From NCBI RefSeq assembly GCF_001590925.1, contig NZ_BCTU01000032.1:1-64000 (forward strand): a stretch of 64,000 bases of DNA, in the 5' to 3' direction. The stretch comes from Serratia plymuthica NBRC 102599 (lineage in GTDB: Bacteria; Pseudomonadota; Gammaproteobacteria; Enterobacterales; Enterobacteriaceae). A program made the position numbers and the translations under genes. Of the stretch, positions 10,072 to 21,012 are shown one piece after another. The notes beneath the pieces are model-generated. The model saw nothing but the letters and a program-made list of their open reading frames with translations. It ran no database searches and had not been told where the DNA came from. Position 1 is the stretch's first letter; the number at the start of each line of letters is the position of its first letter.

Positions 10072-11970
10072 ATGAAAAAAATTCTTTTTGCCTCTGTGCT
10101 TGGACTCTCAGGGAGCGCCATCGCTGCGGAAACGGTGAACATTACGTTGCTGGGCACCTCTGACCTGCACGGCACCTTCGTGCCCTGGGACTACGCCAGC
10201 GATACCGAAAACCTGGCAGGCAGCCTGAGCCAGATCGCCACTCAGATTAAAAAACTGCGTACCGAACAACCCAACCTGATCCTGGTTGACGCCGGCGACA
10301 CCATTCAGGGCAATTTTGTCGAAACCTTCAAACATGAGGCCATCAGCCCGATGATGCTGGGCTTTAACGCGCTCAAGTACGACGTCTGGGTGGTGGGCAA
10401 CCACGAGTTCGATTTCGGCCTGCCGGTGCTGGCGACGCCACTCAAGCAGTTTGAAGGCACCGCGCTGGCGGGCAATATTTTCTGGGATAACGGCAAGCAG
10501 TTCCTGCCGGCGTACAAAATTATCGAACGCCAGGGCGTTAAAATCGGCATTATCGGCATGGATACGCCAATGACCGCCGAGTTTGCCAAAGGCACCGATC
10601 GCACCAAAGGGCTGAACTTTACCGACCCTGTGCAAGCGGTGAAGAACGTAATCAGCGAGATTGACGGCCAGGTCGACGCCATCGTTCTGGTGGCGCATAT
10701 GGGTATCGATAACGAAAACCAGCGGCCAGGCACCGGCGTGGCCGACATTGCCAACGCCAACCCGCAACTGGCCGCGATCGTTGCCGGACATATGCATGTA
10801 AAAATCGACAAGGCAGTGGTCAACGGCGTCATTATTACCGAGCCGGATAAATATGGCCGCGCGCTATCGCGCATCGATCTGCAGTTTGAACGGCGCGACG
10901 GCAAGTTCGCCCTGATCAATAAAGACAGTTTTACCTACCCGATTAAGGGCATCACACCCGACAGCGGCATGCTGGCCCTCTACCAGCCGTATCACGATAT
11001 TCTGCGCGCCAATGCCAATCGGGTGGTAGCGACGCTAACCGGCAGCGATCTGGTGCCGGCCGACGAGATCAAGGGTATTCCGCAAGTGCATATTCAGGAT
11101 ACCGGCATCAGCGCCCTGTTCCAGCAAGCCGCCCGTTATTACGCGCCGCAGGCGCAGGTGATCGCCCTGCAAATCGATAATGACTCCGCCAAACTCGATG
11201 TCGGTGAAATCAAGGCCAAGGATATCGCGTTTAACTATCAATACGCCGGCGGTGAAATCACCGTTTATCAGCTTAACGGCAAAGCGTTAAAACAGTATAT
11301 GGAATGGTCCGCCGGTTACTTTAACCAGCTTAAGCCGGGTGATGTTACCTACAGCTTTAACCCGGCGCGTCGCTCCTCCAAATACTCCACCAACGACTTT
11401 TTCGACGGCGTCACCTACAGCATCGATCTGCGCCAACCCGCCGGTTCGCGCATTACCGATTTACACCTGGCCGATGGCACCCCGGTTACCGACGAGATGC
11501 CGATTCGCCTGGGCATGAACAGCTATCGCATGGGGCATCTGACGCAAAAAGGCGGTGCGCTGGAGGGGCAATCCTTCCCGGTGCTGTCCGACAGCAAGGC
11601 GCAATACGGCGAGGAGGAAGGCACCATCCGCAATCTCACCCTGCGTTATCTGACGGAAGTGAAAAAAGGACAATATCAGGGGCTGCCGCAGCAGCGCTGG
11701 AAACTGGTGGGCATGGAAGGCTATGAACCCCAGCGGGCGATCGTCAAAAGTCTGTTAAATCAAGGCATCATCCGCGTCCCCACCACCGATGACGGCCGTT
11801 ATACCAACGTGGCATCAATCAACGTTAAGGATGCATTATTCAGTGACGCCGCCGGTTATAACGCCGCCCTCTCCTCGCTCGAAAAGCAACGGGGAAACAG
11901 CAACGACGCAATGCAAAAACAACGTCTGCAGGATCGCATCACGCTGATCAAGGCGCTCAACAGCTTCTGA
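10072..11970 (+). CDS. Secreted bifunctional metallophosphatase/5'-nucleotidase
   Basis: Member of the 5'-nucleotidase/2',3'-cyclic phosphodiesterase family (UshA/CpdB/YfkN type), expected to release phosphate and nucleosides from nucleotides in the periplasm. The 632-residue product has a signal peptide (MKKILFASVLGLSGSAIA). The N-terminal calcineurin-like domain carries the metal motifs SDLHG (about residue 24), GDTIQG, GNHEFD, AH and GHMH. The C-terminal 5'-nucleotidase domain has the substrate-stacking region DFFDGVTYSID. It is longer than E. coli UshA and diverges from CpdB, so the exact substrate is open. No strong ribosome site precedes the ATG. It is a single-gene unit. Confidence 0.85.
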   Translation: MKKILFASVLGLSGSAIAAETVNITLLGTSDLHGTFVPWDYASDTENLAGSLSQIATQIKKLRTEQPNLILVDAGDTIQGNFVETFKHEAISPMMLGFNALKYDVWVVGNHEFDFGLPVLATPLKQFEGTALAGNIFWDNGKQFLPAYKIIERQGVKIGIIGMDTPMTAEFAKGTDRTKGLNFTDPVQAVKNVISEIDGQVDAIVLVAHMGIDNENQRPGTGVADIANANPQLAAIVAGHMHVKIDKAVVNGVIITEPDKYGRALSRIDLQFERRDGKFALINKDSFTYPIKGITPDSGMLALYQPYHDILRANANRVVATLTGSDLVPADEIKGIPQVHIQDTGISALFQQAARYYAPQAQVIALQIDNDSAKLDVGEIKAKDIAFNYQYAGGEITVYQLNGKALKQYMEWSAGYFNQLKPGDVTYSFNPARRSSKYSTNDFFDGVTYSIDLRQPAGSRITDLHLADGTPVTDEMPIRLGMNSYRMGHLTQKGGALEGQSFPVLSDSKAQYGEEEGTIRNLTLRYLTEVKKGQYQGLPQQRWKLVGMEGYEPQRAIVKSLLNQGIIRVPTTDDGRYTNVASINVKDALFSDAAGYNAALSSLEKQRGNSNDAMQKQRLQDRITLIKALNSF

Positions 11971-11980
11971 CCCCTTTCCA

Positions 11981-12007
11981 TAAAAAAGGCCACCCAAAAG
12001 GGTGGCC
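11981..12007 (-). terminator. Terminator of the sdh-suc operon
   Basis: An 8-bp perfect GC-rich stem (11988-11995 with 12000-12007) with an AAAA loop is followed, in the leftward direction, by six T (11982-11987). It ends transcription after sucD and could also slow the convergent nucleotidase transcript. Confidence 0.9.
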
Positions 12008-12033
12008 AATCATGTCGAGAGACTATTGCCGTA

Positions 12034-12906
12034 TCAGCGGTTCAATACCGCTTTTACCGCTTCACCGATGTCAGCCAGGCTGCGTACGGTTTTAACTCCG
12101 GCCGCTTCCAGCGCTGCGAATTTTTCGTCCGCAGTGCCTTTGCCGCCGGCGATGATGGCGCCTGCGTGGCCCATACGTTTGCCTTTCGGCGCAGTAACGC
12201 CGGCAATGTAGCCAACAACCGGCTTGGTGACGTGTTCTTTGATGTAAGCTGCCGCTTCTTCTTCCGCGCTACCGCCGATCTCGCCGATCATCACAATCGC
12301 TTCAGTCTGCGGATCTTCCTGGAACATTTTCAGGATATCGATGAAGTTGGAGCCTGGGATCGGGTCGCCGCCGATGCCCACACAGGTAGACTGGCCCAGA
12401 CCGGTATCGGTGGTTTGCTTAACCGCTTCATAGGTCAGGGTGCCAGAGCGGGAAACGATGCCCACTTTGCCCGGCAGGTGGATGTGGCCTGGCATGATGC
12501 CGATTTTGCACTCGCCCGGAGTGATAACGCCTGGGCAGTTCGGGCCAATCATGCGCACGCCGGCTTCATCCAGCTTCACTTTCACGGTCAGCATATCCAG
12601 CGTAGGGATGCCTTCGGTGATGGTGATGATCAGTTTGATGCCTGCATCGATAGCTTCCAGAATGGAATCTTTGCAGAACGGCGCCGGTACGTAGATCACG
12701 GACGCAGTTGCGCCGGTAGCTTCGACCGCTTCACGCACGGTGTTGAACACCGGCAGACCCAGGTGTTGAGTGCCGCCTTTGCCCGGCGTAACGCCACCGA
12801 CCATTTTGGTGCCGTAAGCGATAGCCTGCTCGGAGTGGAAGGTCCCCTGGCTACCGGTGAAGCCCTGGCAAATTACTTTGGTGTTCTTATCGATTAAAAT
12901 GGACAT
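12034..12906 (-). CDS. sucD: Succinyl-CoA synthetase alpha subunit
   Basis: Subunit of the TCA-cycle enzyme converting succinyl-CoA, ADP (or GDP) and phosphate to succinate, ATP (or GTP) and CoA. The 290-residue product has the CoA-binding Rossmann domain ([15 protein letters not shown]) and the phosphohistidine region ending GHAGAII, with the catalytic His in the motif KRMGHAGAI. Its ATG overlaps the TAA of sucC by one base (TAATG), typical of this pair. Confidence 0.98.
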   Translation of the reverse strand: MSILIDKNTKVICQGFTGSQGTFHSEQAIAYGTKMVGGVTPGKGGTQHLGLPVFNTVREAVEATGATASVIYVPAPFCKDSILEAIDAGIKLIITITEGIPTLDMLTVKVKLDEAGVRMIGPNCPGVITPGECKIGIMPGHIHLPGKVGIVSRSGTLTYEAVKQTTDTGLGQSTCVGIGGDPIPGSNFIDILKMFQEDPQTEAIVMIGEIGGSAEEEAAAYIKEHVTKPVVGYIAGVTAPKGKRMGHAGAIIAGGKGTADEKFAALEAAGVKTVRSLADIGEAVKAVLNR

Positions 12907-14072
12907 TATTTACCCTCCACTGCCGCAACAACTTGCTGAGCCGCATCAGTCAGGCTGGTCGCAGCAATGATATTCAGACCGCTGTCCGCCAGTTTCTTGG
13001 CGCCCAGTTCGGCATTGTTCCCTTCCAGACGCACGACCACAGGGACGTTAACGCCCACTTCGGCGACTGCGCCAATGATGCCGTCGGCGATCAGATCGCA
13101 GCGCACGATACCACCGAAAATGTTAACCAGAACCGCTTTCACCTTGTCGTCAGACAGGATGATTTTGAACGCTTCGGTCACGCGCTCTTTGGTCGCGCCG
13201 CCGCCTACGTCGAGGAAGTTGGCCGGTTCGCCGCCGTGCAGTTTAACGATGTCCATGGTGCCCATCGCCAGACCCGCGCCGTTAACCATGCAACCGATGT
13301 TGCCGTCGAGAGCAACGTAGTTCAGCTCCCACTGTGCAGCACGGGATTCACGCTCGTCTTCCTGAGAAGGGTCACGCATTTCACGCAGCTCAGACTGGCG
13401 GAACAGTGCGTTGCCGTCGGCGCCCAATTTGCCGTCCAGGCAGATCAGATCGCCCTGCTTGGTGACTACCAGCGGGTTGATCTCAACCATCGCCAGGTCG
13501 CGCTCCAGGAACAGCGTCGCCAATCCCATGAAGATCTTGGCGAACTGGCCGACTTGCTTGCCGGTCAGGCCCAGTTTGAAGGCCAGCTCACGGCCCTGGT
13601 AAGGCTGTGGGCCTGCCAGTGGGTCGATGGTCATTTTGTGGATCAGTTCCGGGGTTTCTTCCGCAACTTTTTCAATCTCAACGCCACCTTCGGTGGATGC
13701 CATAAACACCACACGACGGCTTGCACGGTCAACTACCGCGCCCAGATACAGTTCTTTATCGATGTCGGTCGCCGCTTCTACCAGGATCTGGTGAACCGGT
13801 TGGCCCAGCGCGTCAGTCTGGTAGGTCACCAGACGCTTGCCCAGCCAGGCTTCAGCGAAAGCACGGATGTCTTCTTTGCTGTTAACCACTTTAACGCCGC
13901 CAGCTTTACCGCGACCGCCAGCATGAACCTGACATTTTACCACCCACGGGCCGGAGCCGATTTTGGATGCGGCTTCTTCTGCTTCACGCGGTGTGGTACA
14001 GGCGTAACCGGTTGGTGCCGGCATGCCATACCGAGCAAACAGCTGTTTTGCCTGATATTCGTGTAAATTCAT
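12906..14072 (-). CDS. sucC: Succinyl-CoA synthetase beta subunit
   Basis: Partner of SucD; it has the ATP-grasp domain that binds nucleotide and succinate. The 388-residue product begins [16 protein letters not shown] and has the glycine-rich [13 protein letters not shown] loop and the C-terminal [10 protein letters not shown] phosphate/power-helix segment. Length equals that of E. coli SucC. Confidence 0.98.
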   Translation of the reverse strand: MNLHEYQAKQLFARYGMPAPTGYACTTPREAEEAASKIGSGPWVVKCQVHAGGRGKAGGVKVVNSKEDIRAFAEAWLGKRLVTYQTDALGQPVHQILVEAATDIDKELYLGAVVDRASRRVVFMASTEGGVEIEKVAEETPELIHKMTIDPLAGPQPYQGRELAFKLGLTGKQVGQFAKIFMGLATLFLERDLAMVEINPLVVTKQGDLICLDGKLGADGNALFRQSELREMRDPSQEDERESRAAQWELNYVALDGNIGCMVNGAGLAMGTMDIVKLHGGEPANFLDVGGGATKERVTEAFKIILSDDKVKAVLVNIFGGIVRCDLIADGIIGAVAEVGVNVPVVVRLEGNNAELGAKKLADSGLNIIAATSLTDAAQQVVAAVEGK

Positions 14073-14162
14073 GATGTTCTATCCATTCAGTTCTGAAGGT
14101 TTTAGCCGAGCCATTTTGGCGGAAAACCGCATGACTTTTGTCGGCCACATAGCACAGAGTGT

Positions 14163-14182
14163 GGGCGCGGCGTACCGCGCCC
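14163..14182 (-). other. GC-rich hairpin between sucB and sucC
   Basis: An 8-bp perfect stem (14163-14170 with 14175-14182) closes a four-base loop, 7 bp after the sucB stop codon. No T run follows in the direction of transcription, so it is unlikely to be a full terminator. It could protect upstream mRNA from 3' exonucleases or adjust the ratio of odh to succinyl-CoA synthetase messages. Confidence 0.6.
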
Positions 14183-14189
14183 ATCAGGG

Positions 14190-15410
14190 TTATACGTCCA
14201 GCAGCAGACGAGCCGGATCTTCCAGCATCTCTTTCACCGTCACCAGGTAACCAACGGACTCTTTGCCGTCGATCAGGCGGTGATCGTAAGAAAGTGCCAG
14301 ATACATCATTGGCTGGATCACAACCTGGCCATTCACCGCCATTGGGCGATCTTTAATGGCGTGCATGCCCAGGATGGCGCTCTGCGGTGGGTTGATGATC
14401 GGGGTAGACATCAGTGAACCGAATACGCCGCCGTTGGTAATGGTGAAGTTACCGCCGGTCAGTTCTTCCACGGTCAATTTGCCGTCACGGCCTTTGACCG
14501 CCAGCTCTTTGATTTTCTTCTCGATGTCCGCCATGCTCATGCTGTCTACATCGCGCAGTACCGGGGTCACCAGGCCGCGTGGGGTAGATACCGCAATGCT
14601 GATATCGAAATAGTTGTGGTAGACCACATCAGTACCGTCAATGGAAGCGTTCACTTCCGGGAAGCGTTTCAGCGCTTCAACCACCGCCTTGATGTAGAAG
14701 GACATGAAGCCCAGACGTACACCGTGGCGTTTTTCGAAAGCTTCACCGTACTGCTTGCGCAGATCCATGATCGGCTGCATGTTGATTTCATTGAAGGTAG
14801 TCAGCATCGCAGTGCTGTTCTTCGCTTCCAACAGACGCTCGGCCACGCGCTTGCGCAGACGGGTCATCGGCACGCGTTTTTCGCTGCGGTTGCTCAGGGC
14901 AGGCTGCGGTGCGGCTTCAACTGCGGCTGCGGCCGGCTTGTCGGCTTTCTTGCCGTTAGCCAGATGCGCTTCCACGTCTTCGCGAGTGATGCGGCCACCC
15001 ACGCCGCTGCCTTTGATGGCTGCAGCGTCGAGATCGTGTTCAGCAATCAGACGGCGGATCGCCGGGCTGAGTGCATCGTTGCTCTCTTCTTCCAGGCTGG
15101 CGGTTGCGCGCTGGGCCGGAGTGGCTTCTTTAGCCTGGCTCTTCTCTTCGGTCGGCTTGCCAGAGCTGTTGCCCGGGCGAATACGGCCGAGGATCTGGCG
15201 AGAAAGCACGGTTGCGCCCTCTTCTTCCACGATCGCATCAAGAATACCTGCTTCGCTGGCCGGCACTTCCAACACAACTTTGTCAGTTTCGATTTCAACC
15301 AGAACTTCGTCACGCTGGACGCTGTCGCCTGGTTTCTTGTGCCAGGTGGCTACGGTCGCATCGGCAACCGATTCAGGAAGGTCAGGAACCAGAATATCTA
15401 CGCTACTCAT
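14190..15410 (-). CDS. sucB: 2-oxoglutarate dehydrogenase E2 (dihydrolipoyl succinyltransferase)
   Basis: Core of the 2-oxoglutarate dehydrogenase complex; it transfers the succinyl group from lipoamide to CoA. The 406-residue product has an N-terminal lipoyl domain with the modified Lys in [11 protein letters not shown] (about residue 43). A peripheral-subunit-binding domain lies near residues 110-150 ([21 protein letters not shown]), and the catalytic domain ends with the [10 protein letters not shown] motif holding the catalytic His and Asp. It is 18 bp after sucA. Confidence 0.98.
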   Translation of the reverse strand: MSSVDILVPDLPESVADATVATWHKKPGDSVQRDEVLVEIETDKVVLEVPASEAGILDAIVEEEGATVLSRQILGRIRPGNSSGKPTEEKSQAKEATPAQRATASLEEESNDALSPAIRRLIAEHDLDAAAIKGSGVGGRITREDVEAHLANGKKADKPAAAAVEAAPQPALSNRSEKRVPMTRLRKRVAERLLEAKNSTAMLTTFNEINMQPIMDLRKQYGEAFEKRHGVRLGFMSFYIKAVVEALKRFPEVNASIDGTDVVYHNYFDISIAVSTPRGLVTPVLRDVDSMSMADIEKKIKELAVKGRDGKLTVEELTGGNFTITNGGVFGSLMSTPIINPPQSAILGMHAIKDRPMAVNGQVVIQPMMYLALSYDHRLIDGKESVGYLVTVKEMLEDPARLLLDV

Positions 15411-15428
15411 TTAGCTTTCCCTTAATCT

Positions 15429-18236
15429 TTATTCAATATTCAGCGCGTCATTAACCAGAGCCTGTTGCTGCTTCTGGTGTACGGACATATAACCGACCGC
15501 CGGAGAGGCGGAGGCTGGACGTCCGGCGTAACGTAAAGAAGCCCCGAACGGCACGACTTCACGGAAATTGTGTTGGCTGCAGTACCAGGCGCCCTGGTTC
15601 AGCGGCTCTTCCTGGCACCAGACGAAATCATGCACGTGAGCATACTTCTCCAGCACGGCCTGAACGGCCTGGTGCGGGAACGGATACAACTGCTCGATAC
15701 GTACGATGGCCACGTCTTTCTGGTCGTTCTTGCGGCGCTGTTCCAGCAGATCGTAATAGACCTTACCGGAGCACATCACCACGCGTTTGACCTCTTTCGG
15801 ATCCAGTTCGTCGATCTCGCCGATAGCCGGCAGGAAGGTGCCGTTAGCCAGTTCTTCCAGAGAAGAAATCGCCAGCGGGTGACGCAGCAGGGATTTCGGT
15901 GACATCACCACCAACGGACGACGCATACCGCGCAGCGCCTGACGACGCAACATATGGTAAACCTGCGCCGGGGTGGACGGGATGCACACCTGCATATTTT
16001 GTTCCGCACACAGCTGCAGGTAACGTTCCAGACGCGCGGAGGAGTGCTCCGGACCCTGGCCTTCGTAACCGTGCGGCAGCAGCATCACCAGGCCACACAT
16101 ACGGCCCCATTTCTGCTCGCCAGAACTGATGAACTGGTCGATCACGACCTGAGCGCCGTTGGCGAAGTCACCGAACTGCGCTTCCCAGATGGTCAGGGTG
16201 CGCGGTTCCGCAGTGGCGTAGCCGTATTCGAACGCCAACACCGCTTCTTCAGACAGCACGGAATCCCAGACTTTAAACTCGCCCTGCCCACTGTGCACAT
16301 TCGCCAGCGGAACGTAGACCGAACCGTTTTTCTGGTTATGCACCACCGCATGACGGTGGAAGAAGGTCCCGCGCCCGGCATCTTCACCGGAGATACGAAT
16401 CGGAATGCCTTCATCGACCATAGTGGCGTAGGCCAGCGTTTCAGCCGCACCCCAGTCGAACGCTTTGTTGCCTGCGGCCATCTCTGCACGGTCACCGTAG
16501 ATTTTCGCTACGCGCGACTGCATTTCGATCGCTTCCGGTACGGTGCTGATGCGACGAGCCAGTTCCTGCAAGCGCTTCATCTCAACCTTGCTTGGGTACT
16601 CTTCGTCCCACTCATGGTTCAGGTACGGCGACCAGGTAAAGGAATGCAGATTCATCGGACGCCATTCTTCAACCACGCAATCGCCGCGATCGAGCGCATC
16701 GCGATACAGGTTGACCATTTCCGTGGCATCTTCCAGGCTCGCGACTTTCTGTTCGGTAAGAACGTCAGCATAAAGCTTGCGCGGCGTCGGGTGTTTTTTG
16801 ATCTTCTGGTACATCACCGGCTGGGTTGCACTTGGCTCGTCGGCCTCGTTATGCCCATGACGACGGTAACAGACCAGATCGATCATCACATCGCGTTTGA
16901 AGGTGTTACGGAAATCCAACGCCAGACGGGTAACAAACGCCACCGCTTCCGGATCGTCAGCATTGACGTGGAAGATCGGTGACTGCACCATTTTGGCGAT
17001 ATCGGTACAGTATTGGGTCGAGCGCGCATCCAGCGGGTTGGAGGTGGTGAAACCAACCTGGTTGTTGATGACGATACGCACCGTGCCGCCCACTTCGTAA
17101 CCGCGAGCCTGCGACATGTTCAGGGTTTCCTGAACCACGCCCTGGCCGGTAATGGCGGCATCACCGTGGATGGTGATTGGCAGCACCATGTTGCTGCGCG
17201 CTTCGTCCAGACGATCGCGGCGGGCACGTACGGAGCCCATAACCACCGGGCTGACGATCTCCAGGTGCGACGGGTTGAACGCCAGCGCCAGGTGAACCAT
17301 GCCGCCTTCGGTTTCGACGTCGGAGGAGAAGCCCTGGTGATATTTTACGTCACCGGTACCGAGATGTTCTTTATGCTTGCCGGCAAACTCGTCGAACAGG
17401 TCGGCGGGCTTTTTACCCAGCACGTTGATCAACACGTTCAGACGGCCGCGGTGAGCCATACCCAGCACCACTTCGCGCGTGCCGTTCTTGCCGGCATGGC
17501 GAACCATCTCTTTCAGCATGGGCACCAGCGCATCGCCGCCTTCCAGAGAGAAGCGTTTCGCTCCCGGGAATTTAGCGCCGAGATAGCGTTCCAGGCCTTC
17601 CGCTGCGGTCAGCTCGTTCAGGAAACGGCGTTTCTCTTCGTTAGTAAAGCTGGCGCGCCCCGCTACCGATTCGATGCGCTGTTGGATCCAGCGTTTCTCT
17701 TCGGTATTGGTGATATGCATGTATTCCGCACCGATCGAACCGCAGTAAGTCTGCTTCAGCGCAGCATACAGGTCGCCCAACTTCATGGTTTCTTTGCCGA
17801 TGGCGAAAGAACCCACGTTGAAGGTTTCCTGGAAGTCGGCGTCGGTCAGATTGTGGTAAGCGGGATCGAGGTCAGCAACGGTCTCTTGCTGCCACAGGCC
17901 GAGCGGATCGAGATTGGCATGCTGATGTCCGCGGAAACGGAAGGCGTTGATCAGCTGCAGTACCTTGACCTGTTTGGCGTCGGTGTCTGGATCGTTGATG
18001 GTGGTATTGTAACGCGCAGAGTCTTTCGCCAGGCGGCGGAAGTAGTCACGCGTTTGAGAGTGAAGCTGATCGGGTTTAACACCCGCGGTTGGTAGCTGTT
18101 GAAAAATGGAACGCCAGCTATCTTCAACGGAGCCCGGATCGGTTAAGAAGTCTTCATAGAGCTGTTCTATGTAAGACTGGTTCGCGCCCGCCAGATAGGA
18201 GGAATCCAGCCAGGCCTTCATTGCGCCGTTCTGCAT
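15429..18236 (-). CDS. sucA: 2-oxoglutarate dehydrogenase E1
   Basis: Thiamine-diphosphate-dependent decarboxylase of the 2-oxoglutarate dehydrogenase complex. The product is 935 residues, close to the 933 of E. coli. It contains the GMAHRGRLNVL and ITIHGDAAITGQG motifs and the YRRHGHNEADEP stretch typical of 2-oxoglutarate E1. Two adjacent ATG codons are possible; the second (18236) gives MQNGAMKAWLDSSYL like E. coli and better spacing from AAGGGA. Confidence 0.97.
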   Translation of the reverse strand: MQNGAMKAWLDSSYLAGANQSYIEQLYEDFLTDPGSVEDSWRSIFQQLPTAGVKPDQLHSQTRDYFRRLAKDSARYNTTINDPDTDAKQVKVLQLINAFRFRGHQHANLDPLGLWQQETVADLDPAYHNLTDADFQETFNVGSFAIGKETMKLGDLYAALKQTYCGSIGAEYMHITNTEEKRWIQQRIESVAGRASFTNEEKRRFLNELTAAEGLERYLGAKFPGAKRFSLEGGDALVPMLKEMVRHAGKNGTREVVLGMAHRGRLNVLINVLGKKPADLFDEFAGKHKEHLGTGDVKYHQGFSSDVETEGGMVHLALAFNPSHLEIVSPVVMGSVRARRDRLDEARSNMVLPITIHGDAAITGQGVVQETLNMSQARGYEVGGTVRIVINNQVGFTTSNPLDARSTQYCTDIAKMVQSPIFHVNADDPEAVAFVTRLALDFRNTFKRDVMIDLVCYRRHGHNEADEPSATQPVMYQKIKKHPTPRKLYADVLTEQKVASLEDATEMVNLYRDALDRGDCVVEEWRPMNLHSFTWSPYLNHEWDEEYPSKVEMKRLQELARRISTVPEAIEMQSRVAKIYGDRAEMAAGNKAFDWGAAETLAYATMVDEGIPIRISGEDAGRGTFFHRHAVVHNQKNGSVYVPLANVHSGQGEFKVWDSVLSEEAVLAFEYGYATAEPRTLTIWEAQFGDFANGAQVVIDQFISSGEQKWGRMCGLVMLLPHGYEGQGPEHSSARLERYLQLCAEQNMQVCIPSTPAQVYHMLRRQALRGMRRPLVVMSPKSLLRHPLAISSLEELANGTFLPAIGEIDELDPKEVKRVVMCSGKVYYDLLEQRRKNDQKDVAIVRIEQLYPFPHQAVQAVLEKYAHVHDFVWCQEEPLNQGAWYCSQHNFREVVPFGASLRYAGRPASASPAVGYMSVHQKQQQALVNDALNIE

Positions 18237-18390
18237 CATGATCCCTTAAGCTTTGAAGCTTTAGTTTTCGCCGTGGTTAACATAATTACCGTGATGGATA
18301 CGGTTTGCCGTAGAAACGGTTCACTCGACATATCTTATGACCCTAATAAGGCCTGATACGTTTTGTTATGGACCTTGCGGTCCCTTACAA

Positions 18391-18462
18391 GGAACCTCTA
18401 AAAACCGGCGGACGAACCAGGCTGCATAGCGCCGCAGCCGCGGGTCAGTTTTTAGAGGCTCC
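18391..18462. repeat. Palindromic element between sdhB and sucA
   Basis: The ends GGAACCTCTAAAAAC (18391-18405) and GTTTTTAGAGGCTCC (18448-18462) form a 15-bp inverted repeat with one mismatch. Inside, GGCTGC and GCAGCC form a second stem. The whole 72-bp unit would fold into one long hairpin. It lies in the 276-bp gap between sdhB and sucA, where E. coli also has repetitive sequence. It may be a species-specific dispersed repeat or an attenuator. Confidence 0.65.
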
Positions 18463-18512
18463 CTCCTTTGCGATGTGCGCCGGAACCAGCCCGGCGCAGC
18501 ATCTCATTGCGC

Positions 18513-19229
18513 TTATGCGCCGCGTTGCAGCAGCATGGACTTGATATGACCGATCGCACGCGTCGGGTTCAAGCCTTTAGGGCATACACTGACACAATTC
18601 ATAATGCTATGGCAGCGGAAAACACTGAAAGCGTCGTCCAGATCGTCTAAACGTTCTTGTGTTTCCGTGTCACGGCTGTCGATCAGGAAGCGGTACGCCG
18701 CCAACAGGCCAGCAGGCCCTACGAACTTGTCAGGATTCCACCAGAACGATGGGCAAGACGTCGAACAACAGGCGCACAGGATGCATTCATACAGACCATC
18801 CAGTTTAGCCCGTTGTTCCGGCGATTGCAGGTGTTCGCGCGCCGGAGGATTCTTGCCGTCGTTCTGCAGGTAAGGCTTGATCTTTTCATACTGGGTATAG
18901 AACTGGCCCATATCAACCACCAGATCCCGCACCACCGGCAAACCCGGCAGAGGACGGATCACAATCTTGTTGTTGCCTTTGCGCAACGCCGAGATGGGGG
19001 TGATGCATGCCAGGCCGTTCTTGCCGTTCATGTTCAGGCCATCGGAACCGCACACGCCTTCACGGCACGAACGGCGGAACGACAGGGTCGGATCTTTCTC
19101 TTTCAACTGGATTAACGCATCCAGCAGCATCATGTCCCGGCCGTCTTCCGCTTCCAGGGTGTAATCCTGCATATGCGGAGCATCATCAACATCCGGGTTA
19201 TAGCGATATATTGAGAATTCGAGTTTCAT
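18513..19229 (-). CDS. sdhB: Succinate dehydrogenase iron-sulfur subunit
   Basis: Carries the three Fe-S clusters that move electrons from SdhA to quinone. The 238-residue product has the 2Fe-2S ligands in SCREGVCGSDG with a later Cys in GLACI, and the 4Fe-4S/3Fe-4S ligands in CILCACCSTSCPS and CHSIMNCVSVCPKGLNP. The ATG at 19229 gives MKLEFSIYRYNPDVDDAP as in E. coli; the TTG codon before it is less likely. It is 16 bp after sdhA. Confidence 0.98.
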   Translation of the reverse strand: MKLEFSIYRYNPDVDDAPHMQDYTLEAEDGRDMMLLDALIQLKEKDPTLSFRRSCREGVCGSDGLNMNGKNGLACITPISALRKGNNKIVIRPLPGLPVVRDLVVDMGQFYTQYEKIKPYLQNDGKNPPAREHLQSPEQRAKLDGLYECILCACCSTSCPSFWWNPDKFVGPAGLLAAYRFLIDSRDTETQERLDDLDDAFSVFRCHSIMNCVSVCPKGLNPTRAIGHIKSMLLQRGA

Positions 19230-19245
19230 CAATCGATCTCCGCGA

Positions 19246-21012
19246 TCAGTAGGAACGCACTTTCGGTGGGAATGCCGGGCGCAGCTTCGGTTGCATGTTC
19301 ACTTCACGACGCGTCATGCTTTCCGATTGCGGCTGATACAGCGAATGGCACAGCCAGTTGGCGTCATCGCGATCCGGGAAGTCGAAGCGGCTGTGCGCCC
19401 CGCGGCTCTCGGTACGGAAGTTGGCCGACACGGCGGTGGAAAACGCAGTCTCCATCAGGTTATCCAACTCCAGGCATTCGATGCGCTGGGTGTTGAATTC
19501 GCTGGAGGTATCGTCCAGGCGTGCGTTCTTCAGACGTTCACGGATCTCTTTCAACTCTTCCAGCCCTTTCGCCATGGCATCACCTTCACGGAATACCGAG
19601 AAGTTGTGCTGCATACAGGCTTGCAGCGCCTTGCGAATTTCAACCGGATCTTCACCCGAACGGGTGTTGTTCCAGCGGTTCAGGCGCTCCAGCGACGCAT
19701 CCACATCCGATTCGCTGGCGTCACGGCTCTCGCCCTGCTCCGCCAGAGATTCCTGTAAATGCATACCGGCAGCACGACCGAATACCACCAGATCCAGCAG
19801 CGAGTTGCCACCCAGGCGGTTGGCGCCGTGTACCGATACGCAGGCGATTTCGCCCACGGCAAACAGACCCGGGATCACCACATCTTCGCCTTTCTCGTTC
19901 ACGGTCAGTGCCTGGCCGGTCACCTTGGTCGGTATGCCGCCCATCATGTAGTGACAGGTCGGGATCACCGGGATCGGCTCTTTTACCGGATCAACGTGTG
20001 CGAAAGTGCGCGACAGTTCCAGAATGCCCGGCAGACGGGATTCCAGTACCTCTTTACCCAGGTGATCCAGCTTCAGCTTGACGTGTGGCCCCCACGGACC
20101 GTCACAGCCGCGGCCTTCGCGGATTTCAATCATGATCGAACGGGCAACGACATCACGGCCCGCCAGGTCTTTGGCGTTCGGCGCATAGCGCTCCATGAAA
20201 CGCTCGCCGTGTTTGTTCAGCAGGTAACCGCCTTCACCACGGCAACCTTCGGTCACCAATACCCCAGCACCGGCGATGCCGGTCGGGTGGAACTGCCACA
20301 TTTCCATGTCTTGCACCGGCACGCCGGCGCGCAACGCCATGCCGACACCGTCACCGGTGTTGATATGCGCGTTGGTGGTGGACTGGTAAATACGGCCTGC
20401 ACCGCCGGTCGCCAGTACGGTAGCTTTGGCTTTGAAGTACACCACTTCACCGGTTTCGATACAGATAGCCGTGGTGCCCACCACCGCGCCATCCTGGTTT
20501 TTCACCAGATCCAGCGCATACCACTCGGAGAAAATGGTGGTGTGGTTTTTCAGATTCTGTTGATACAGGGTGTGCAACAGGGCGTGACCGGTACGGTCCG
20601 CCGCCGCCGCGGTGCGTGCCGCCTGCTCGCCACCAAAGTTCAGTGACTGGCCGCCGAACGGACGCTGATAGATGCGGCCTTCATCGGTACGGGAGAACGG
20701 CAGCCCCATGTGTTCCAGCTCCAGAACCGCTTCCGGGCCGGTTTTACACATATATTCGATGGCGTCCTGGTCACCGATGTAATCGGAACCTTTCACCGTG
20801 TCATACATATGCCATTCCCAGTTATCTGCGTGGTTATTGCCCAGGGCTACGGTAATGCCGCCCTGTGCAGACACGGTATGGGAACGGGTCGGGAATACTT
20901 TGGATATCAGGGCGCACGTGGAGCCCGCTTGAGAAATCTGCAGTGCCGCGCGCATACCTGCGCCACCAGCACCGATAACTACAGCATCAAACTCTCTGAC
21001 CGGCAGTTTCAT
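19246..21012 (-). CDS. sdhA: Succinate dehydrogenase flavoprotein subunit
   Basis: Catalytic subunit with covalently bound FAD, oxidising succinate to fumarate. The 588-residue product matches E. coli in length. It has the Rossmann motif [15 protein letters not shown], the FAD-attachment His in [13 protein letters not shown] (about residue 45) and the active-site region around [19 protein letters not shown]. It directly abuts the sdhD stop codon. Confidence 0.98.
   Translation of the reverse strand: MKLPVREFDAVVIGAGGAGMRAALQISQAGSTCALISKVFPTRSHTVSAQGGITVALGNNHADNWEWHMYDTVKGSDYIGDQDAIEYMCKTGPEAVLELEHMGLPFSRTDEGRIYQRPFGGQSLNFGGEQAARTAAAADRTGHALLHTLYQQNLKNHTTIFSEWYALDLVKNQDGAVVGTTAICIETGEVVYFKAKATVLATGGAGRIYQSTTNAHINTGDGVGMALRAGVPVQDMEMWQFHPTGIAGAGVLVTEGCRGEGGYLLNKHGERFMERYAPNAKDLAGRDVVARSIMIEIREGRGCDGPWGPHVKLKLDHLGKEVLESRLPGILELSRTFAHVDPVKEPIPVIPTCHYMMGGIPTKVTGQALTVNEKGEDVVIPGLFAVGEIACVSVHGANRLGGNSLLDLVVFGRAAGMHLQESLAEQGESRDASESDVDASLERLNRWNNTRSGEDPVEIRKALQACMQHNFSVFREGDAMAKGLEELKEIRERLKNARLDDTSSEFNTQRIECLELDNLMETAFSTAVSANFRTESRGAHSRFDFPDRDDANWLCHSLYQPQSESMTRREVNMQPKLRPAFPPKVRSY

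Noticed and set aside
10072-11970. Naming this gene ushA or cpdB
   Set aside because: The family motifs fit, but length (632) and sequence differ from both E. coli proteins, so a symbol would claim too much.
17013-18095. 360-codon frame opposite sucA, and similar frames opposite sdhA, sucC, kdpB and pgm
   Set aside because: Each is antisense to a strongly conserved gene in GC-rich DNA, where long antisense frames are expected. None shows a recognisable domain.
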